Shown: piece after piece, positions 60,349 to 64,000 of the stretch
Numbering within the stretch: the first letter of the stretch is position 1
Layout of the letters: each line of letters starts with the position of its first letter
Assembly: GCA_902774925.1 (NCBI GenBank)
Contig: CACYKE010000004.1
Span: 1-64,000 of the forward strand
Direction of reading: 5' to 3'
DNA length: 64,000 nt
From: an uncultured Prevotellaceae bacterium
GTDB lineage: Bacteria > Bacteroidota > Bacteroidia > Bacteroidales > Bacteroidaceae
The notes under the pieces: model-generated
The model's database searches: none
Seen by the model: the letters and a program-made list of their open reading frames with translations, nothing else
Told to the model about the DNA's origin: nothing
Translations under genes and position numbers: made by a program

Positions 60349-61881
60349 ATGGGAAAACGAGTTCATAAAAGCATATTAAATGCGGAAGTAAATTTGCTAT
60401 TTTACTTCCTATCGCTTTTCTTGACCTTCTTTTCGCGTAAAATCTTCCTCGACAACCTCGGTGCGGAGTTTATTGGCCTAACAGGAACGCTCTACAATAT
60501 TTTGGGCTTTCTCAATCTGTCTGAATTAGGTATTTCTGCATGTATTGGTTATTTCCTGTTTAAACCCATTCAAACCAATAATAGGGAAGAGATTCAAAAC
60601 ATATTGTCACTTTTAGGGTATTTATATAATTGGATTGGTAGTATTATATTTTTAGGTGCATTCATCATCAGCCTATTTTTCCCCCTTATTTTTTCAAATG
60701 CGGAATTAAATCATGGCCTCATTTATTTTGCCTTCTATTCTTTTTTAGGTTCTTCGCTCATAGGATATTTCATTAACTACCGACAAATATTGCTGAGTGC
60801 CGATCAAAAAAACTATTTGGTTGCCATATACTACCAATCAGCCAAATTGGTCAAATTAGGTCTTCAAATCTATTTGGCATATTATTATAAGAATTTATAT
60901 GTTTGGGTAGCCGTTGAGTTTTTGTTTGGCATTATAGGGTGTATTATCCTTAATTGGAAGATTAATAAAGAATATCCTTGGCTGAGAGTCAACAAGAAGC
61001 AAGGCAAGACATTGCTGAAACAATATCCTGAGATAATTACGAAAACCAAACAGGTCTTTATCCATAAAATTAAGGACTTTGTTTTGGTCAAGAGTGATGA
61101 GCTATTCATCTTCTTATTTGTGTCATTAAAGATGGTTGCATATTATGGTAACTATATGATAATCATCTCAAAACTTATCTCCATGTTTTCTGCTGTTACT
61201 GGCAGTGTAGGAGCCAGTGTAGGGAACCTTGTTGCCGAAGGGAATAAAGAACACATGCTAAAAGTATTTTGGGAATACACCACCATCCAACATACCATTG
61301 CCGCCACTCTTACCTTCTCACTATATGCCTTTTTGGAACCTTTTGTATCACATTGGTTAGGTTCAGAATACATCATGGACAATCGTATTCTTATTCTGTT
61401 AGTTATATATATCTACATTACGAACTCTCGGAACTCTGTCGACTCCTTTAACTATGCTCATGGACTCTATGCGGATGTCTGGTCTGCATGGGCAGAATTG
61501 ATCATCAATGTAAGTGTTACTATTATATGTGGCTTGAAATGGGGAATCATCGGCATTCTGCTTGGGAAAATTGCCAGTCTTATCCCCATAGTTGTTATTT
61601 GGAAACCTTATTACCTGTTTAGCTCTGGTTTCAAGGAGTCTGTATGGATATACTGGAAAGGAGTTCTTCGCAACTATGCCATATCAGCCTTTGCCATTGG
61701 AACATCTCTCTATTTCATCCAATTCGTTCCTATCAGTCCCTATCACACCATCGGTGATTGGGTAGTATATAGTGCCATAGGCATGATTATTTTCCTAACG
61801 ATTGAACTTTCGGCAACATTATTGTTTGCGAAAGGAGCTAAAGACAGTTTAGTTCGATTAAAAAGTATCAAGAAGAGATGA
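60349..61881 (+). CDS. wzx: Wzx-type polysaccharide flippase (510 aa)
   Basis: A MATE/MOP-superfamily lipid-linked oligosaccharide flippase with about twelve to fourteen helices. N-terminal LSLFLTFFSRKIFLDNLGAEFIGLTGTLYNILGFLNLSELGI-type sequence is typical of Bacteroidota Wzx. A Lys-rich cytoplasmic loop lies near residues 205-235. With the initiating transferase, Wzy and Wzz-like genes it completes a Wzx/Wzy-dependent pathway. It overlaps the next gene by 4 bases. Confidence 0.9.
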   Translation: MGKRVHKSILNAEVNLLFYFLSLFLTFFSRKIFLDNLGAEFIGLTGTLYNILGFLNLSELGISACIGYFLFKPIQTNNREEIQNILSLLGYLYNWIGSIIFLGAFIISLFFPLIFSNAELNHGLIYFAFYSFLGSSLIGYFINYRQILLSADQKNYLVAIYYQSAKLVKLGLQIYLAYYYKNLYVWVAVEFLFGIIGCIILNWKINKEYPWLRVNKKQGKTLLKQYPEIITKTKQVFIHKIKDFVLVKSDELFIFLFVSLKMVAYYGNYMIIISKLISMFSAVTGSVGASVGNLVAEGNKEHMLKVFWEYTTIQHTIAATLTFSLYAFLEPFVSHWLGSEYIMDNRILILLVIYIYITNSRNSVDSFNYAHGLYADVWSAWAELIINVSVTIICGLKWGIIGILLGKIASLIPIVVIWKPYYLFSSGFKESVWIYWKGVLRNYAISAFAIGTSLYFIQFVPISPYHTIGDWVVYSAIGMIIFLTIELSATLLFAKGAKDSLVRLKSIKKR

Positions 61882-62915
61882 TGTTCAATAATCAATACCC
61901 TACACATAATAGAGTCTTTACTCTTAATAGAATAGGCTATGACCCTTTTATTGATTTTCTAAAAGGCATTTGCATCATTTTTGTTATTATTAACCATTGC
62001 ATGCCTGTCAAGGTTATGGAATATACAGCTTTTTTCTTTTGGGGAGTTTCTGCAGTGCCTATTTTTCTTATCATACAAGTATTTCATGCATATAAAAGGG
62101 GGGTAAACAATGCTACTATTAATTATAGAAGGTTGTGGAAGAAAATTATATACCCATTTTTGATTTGTGAACTTATTATATTCATAATTGTTAGCGTTAG
62201 GTATCAACATACAAACTTCTATGCTTATATTAGCGAGGCCATTTCGTTTATCAAGTATGGAGGCTATGGGCCTGGAGCTTATTATCCATGGATTTATATT
62301 CAATTTGCATTAATTCTTCCAATCATTGTTCCTATATTTAGATTAAATACCAAGGTATGCTGTCTTGTATTTATCATTATTTCACAAATAACTGAAACTG
62401 TATGCTCTTATTGTGAGATGCATCAAGTACTCTATAGATTGCTATTTTTCAGATATATTTTCATTTTCTTTTTAGGTTACCTCTTAGTTAAGAAAGGCTA
62501 CGTCCTAAATAAATATACTTTGATGATATCCATATTATGCCTTGTCATATCATCATACATCACATATTCCAACAATAGTTTTTCACCAATACTCTATCCT
62601 TTTGTTAATCCTGTATGTCATTGGTTTTGTTATATATATATCGCATATTTACTCCTATTTCTGTTAGAAACAGCATATAATCACCTAAAGAAAGCAGAAT
62701 CCATCATGCATTTCTTCTCAATTGTGGGAAAATTCTCATACGAAATTTTTCTTTTTCAAATGTTTTATTTTTCAATAGTATACGAATGGGTTTATGAACG
62801 ACTTCATTATTTTGTAATCAACAATACTCTATTGGTTATTTCCAGTATTTTCCTATCTATCTTATTATGCACAATACCAGTTTTATTATATAAGAAAATT
62901 AGAAAAAAATTATGA
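61878..62915 (+). CDS. Acyltransferase-3 family membrane protein (345 aa)
   Basis: Around ten helices, with a family-type N-terminus DPFIDFLKGICIIFVIINHCMP and WIYIQFALILPIIVPIF. It probably O-acylates the repeat unit. The 4-base overlaps with wzx and with the next glycosyltransferase indicate a tight operon. It is the second of three such genes here. Confidence 0.9.
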   Translation: MMFNNQYPTHNRVFTLNRIGYDPFIDFLKGICIIFVIINHCMPVKVMEYTAFFFWGVSAVPIFLIIQVFHAYKRGVNNATINYRRLWKKIIYPFLICELIIFIIVSVRYQHTNFYAYISEAISFIKYGGYGPGAYYPWIYIQFALILPIIVPIFRLNTKVCCLVFIIISQITETVCSYCEMHQVLYRLLFFRYIFIFFLGYLLVKKGYVLNKYTLMISILCLVISSYITYSNNSFSPILYPFVNPVCHWFCYIYIAYLLLFLLETAYNHLKKAESIMHFFSIVGKFSYEIFLFQMFYFSIVYEWVYERLHYFVINNTLLVISSIFLSILLCTIPVLLYKKIRKKL

Positions 62916-63712
62916 AATATTCTATAATAACAGTCAATTATAACAATAAGGAGGGGTTACGTAAAACCATAGAGAGCGTTATCCATCAAACCTATCGTGA
63001 TTTCGAATACATCGTCATTGACGGTGGTTCAACAGATGGCAGTGCCGATGTATTGAAAGAATACGATGAGCAAATCACCTATTGGGTATCAGAAAAAGAC
63101 ACCGGGATATACAATGGGATGAATAAAGGTATTGCAAAGGCAACAGGCGAATATCTAAATTTTATGAATTCAGGCGATTGTTTTTATGCTCCAGATATTT
63201 TAGAGAAAGTTTCTAAAAACAATTACGACACCGATATCATTGTGGGAAGAGACTATCATTACAATGAACAAACAGGAAAAGGCTTTTCCACTATCCTGCC
63301 CCCACGCATCTCAATGCTAACCTTCTACATTCAGACTCTCCCTCATCAAAGTTCGTTCTTCAAACGGGTATTATTTAGCAATACACTATATGACGAGTCT
63401 CTCAAGATCGTAGCTGACATTAAATTCTACATCCAAAAAATATGTATTGAAGATTGTAGCATTCAGTTGATTGACGAGATTATATGTCGACGCGAACCTG
63501 ATGGAATAAGTAAATCGTATAACGAGCGACGTATCGGCGAACATCAAGCAGTTCTCTCAGAATTTCTTCCCAAAGGGTCTATAAAAGACTACAATACATT
63601 AGCACTATTGGACAAAGTAACTCTTTATAAATTTTTACGCCTTATAGAGAATCCTAGAAGCAATAAGTTTATAACATTGTGTATAAAAATCATCAATAGA
63701 ATTTATGGATAA
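62912..63712 (+). CDS. GT2 family glycosyltransferase (266 aa)
   Basis: This is a GT-A WcaA-like transferase: YSIITVNYNNKEGLRKTIESV, IDGGSTDGS, YWVSEKDTGIYNGMNKG and the acceptor-side HQSSFFKR, with no membrane helix. The GG-STDGS and EKDTGIYDAMNKG-like motifs are typical of the family used in O-antigen and capsule loci. Four-base overlap with the preceding gene and 8-base overlap with the following. Confidence 0.93.
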   Translation: MKYSIITVNYNNKEGLRKTIESVIHQTYRDFEYIVIDGGSTDGSADVLKEYDEQITYWVSEKDTGIYNGMNKGIAKATGEYLNFMNSGDCFYAPDILEKVSKNNYDTDIIVGRDYHYNEQTGKGFSTILPPRISMLTFYIQTLPHQSSFFKRVLFSNTLYDESLKIVADIKFYIQKICIEDCSIQLIDEIICRREPDGISKSYNERRIGEHQAVLSEFLPKGSIKDYNTLALLDKVTLYKFLRLIENPRSNKFITLCIKIINRIYG

Positions 63713-64000
63713 CGAAACAATATCATATACATCTGGACAAAGGATTGATTATATTGATGCCCTTAAAGGATTCCTAATCCTTTCTGTTGTTATGTGTCAT
63801 GTAGCAGGTTTTTGCATTGGCATACAAGATGATATTCCTTCTTTCCAACCAATACTCTTTGAATTCCGAAATCCACCATTTTTCTTCATTAGCGGTATGT
63901 TTGCATACAAAGCAGGAACTGCATGGAGCGGGAGTTATTGTTGCAAATTAATAAAAAGAAAATTTATGACAATAGCATGGCCAACAATTCTGTTTCTTGC
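63705..64000 (+). CDS. Acyltransferase-3 family protein, partial (runs off window)
   Basis: Starts at ATG 63705, overlapping the glycosyltransferase stop by 8 bases. The 98 residues seen include RIDYIDALKGFLILSVVMCH (family motif with the catalytic-type His) and FRNPPFFFISGMF. The 3' part lies outside the window. It is the third acyltransferase-3 gene of the locus. Confidence 0.88.
   Translation, partial: MDNETISYTSGQRIDYIDALKGFLILSVVMCHVAGFCIGIQDDIPSFQPILFEFRNPPFFFISGMFAYKAGTAWSGSYCCKLIKRKFMTIAWPTILFL

Noticed and set aside
1..64000. tRNA, rRNA, transposase, integrase or CRISPR genes
   Set aside because: None recognised by reading; a covariance-model search (tRNA, Rfam) would be needed to exclude small RNAs.

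Overview
The window looks like a chromosomal segment from a member of the Bacteroidota, most likely Prevotellaceae (Prevotella/Segatella-like). Support comes from three directions. Many start codons are preceded by the Bacteroidota -7 box TAnnTTTG, often with a TTG about 20 bases further upstream, and there are few Shine-Dalgarno sites. Two BspA-like leucine-rich-repeat surface proteins end in a 'GLYIVNGKKVVIK' type C-terminus typical of secreted Prevotella proteins. The gene set includes LruC/DUF4842-like and DUF4270 lipoproteins and a TonB-dependent receptor. No rRNA, tRNA, CRISPR array or transposase gene was found by reading.

Layout. 1-5.5 kb: two tandem BspA-like genes (minus strand) sharing near-identical ends. 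5.6-16 kb (minus strand): a partner-switching signalling set (histidine-kinase-like ATPase, STAS, RsbW-like ATPase, TPR/SpoIIE phosphatase) behind an AraC regulator and dapA, then a small membrane protein, glycogen branching enzyme, a YhcH-family protein and a MORN-repeat protein. 16-30 kb (mostly plus): kdsB, 5'-nucleotidase, NADH pyrophosphatase, MORN/GH25 lysozyme, trmN6 (minus), lon, tgt, LptF/G permease, DEAD-box helicase, TonB-dependent receptor. 30-39 kb: LruC-like lipoprotein, a methylmalonyl-CoA epimerase/biotin carboxylase operon, panD-panC (minus), a half-size GT5 protein, a DUF4270 lipoprotein. 39-48.5 kb: uvrD/pcrA helicase (minus), GDP-fucose synthesis (manC-gmd-fcl), a ptb-buk pair, xylulokinase (minus). 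48.7-64 kb: a long exopolysaccharide locus, visibly more A+T-rich toward its end and running off the window: receiver protein, initiating sugar transferase with a pseudo-receiver domain, TolC-like outer-membrane protein, Wzz/Wzc-like protein, Wzy-like polymerase, four GT2 glycosyltransferases, three acyltransferase-3 proteins, an SGNH esterase and a Wzx flippase. The GDP-fucose genes just upstream may supply a donor sugar.

The most unusual signal is not one gene. It is a set of short tandem repeats with 7-, 8- or 9-base units (TCTAGANNN, AACRTTG, CAGACAT, TTTTTACC, CACGAATNN, GAAGTNN, and ATAACG-rich spacers) scattered between genes and also inside reading frames. 9-base units give in-frame Ser-Arg-X repeats in a lysozyme and in UvrD. 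7- or 8-base units sit inside trmN6, a glycosyltransferase and the signal peptide of an outer-membrane protein, where a change in copy number would shift the frame. Other points of note are two probable leaderless genes (trmN6, uvrD), a histidine-kinase-like ATPase with no phospho-acceptor histidine, a glycosyltransferase paralogue with altered catalytic motifs, and a tRNA-guanine transglycosylase lacking two zinc cysteines.
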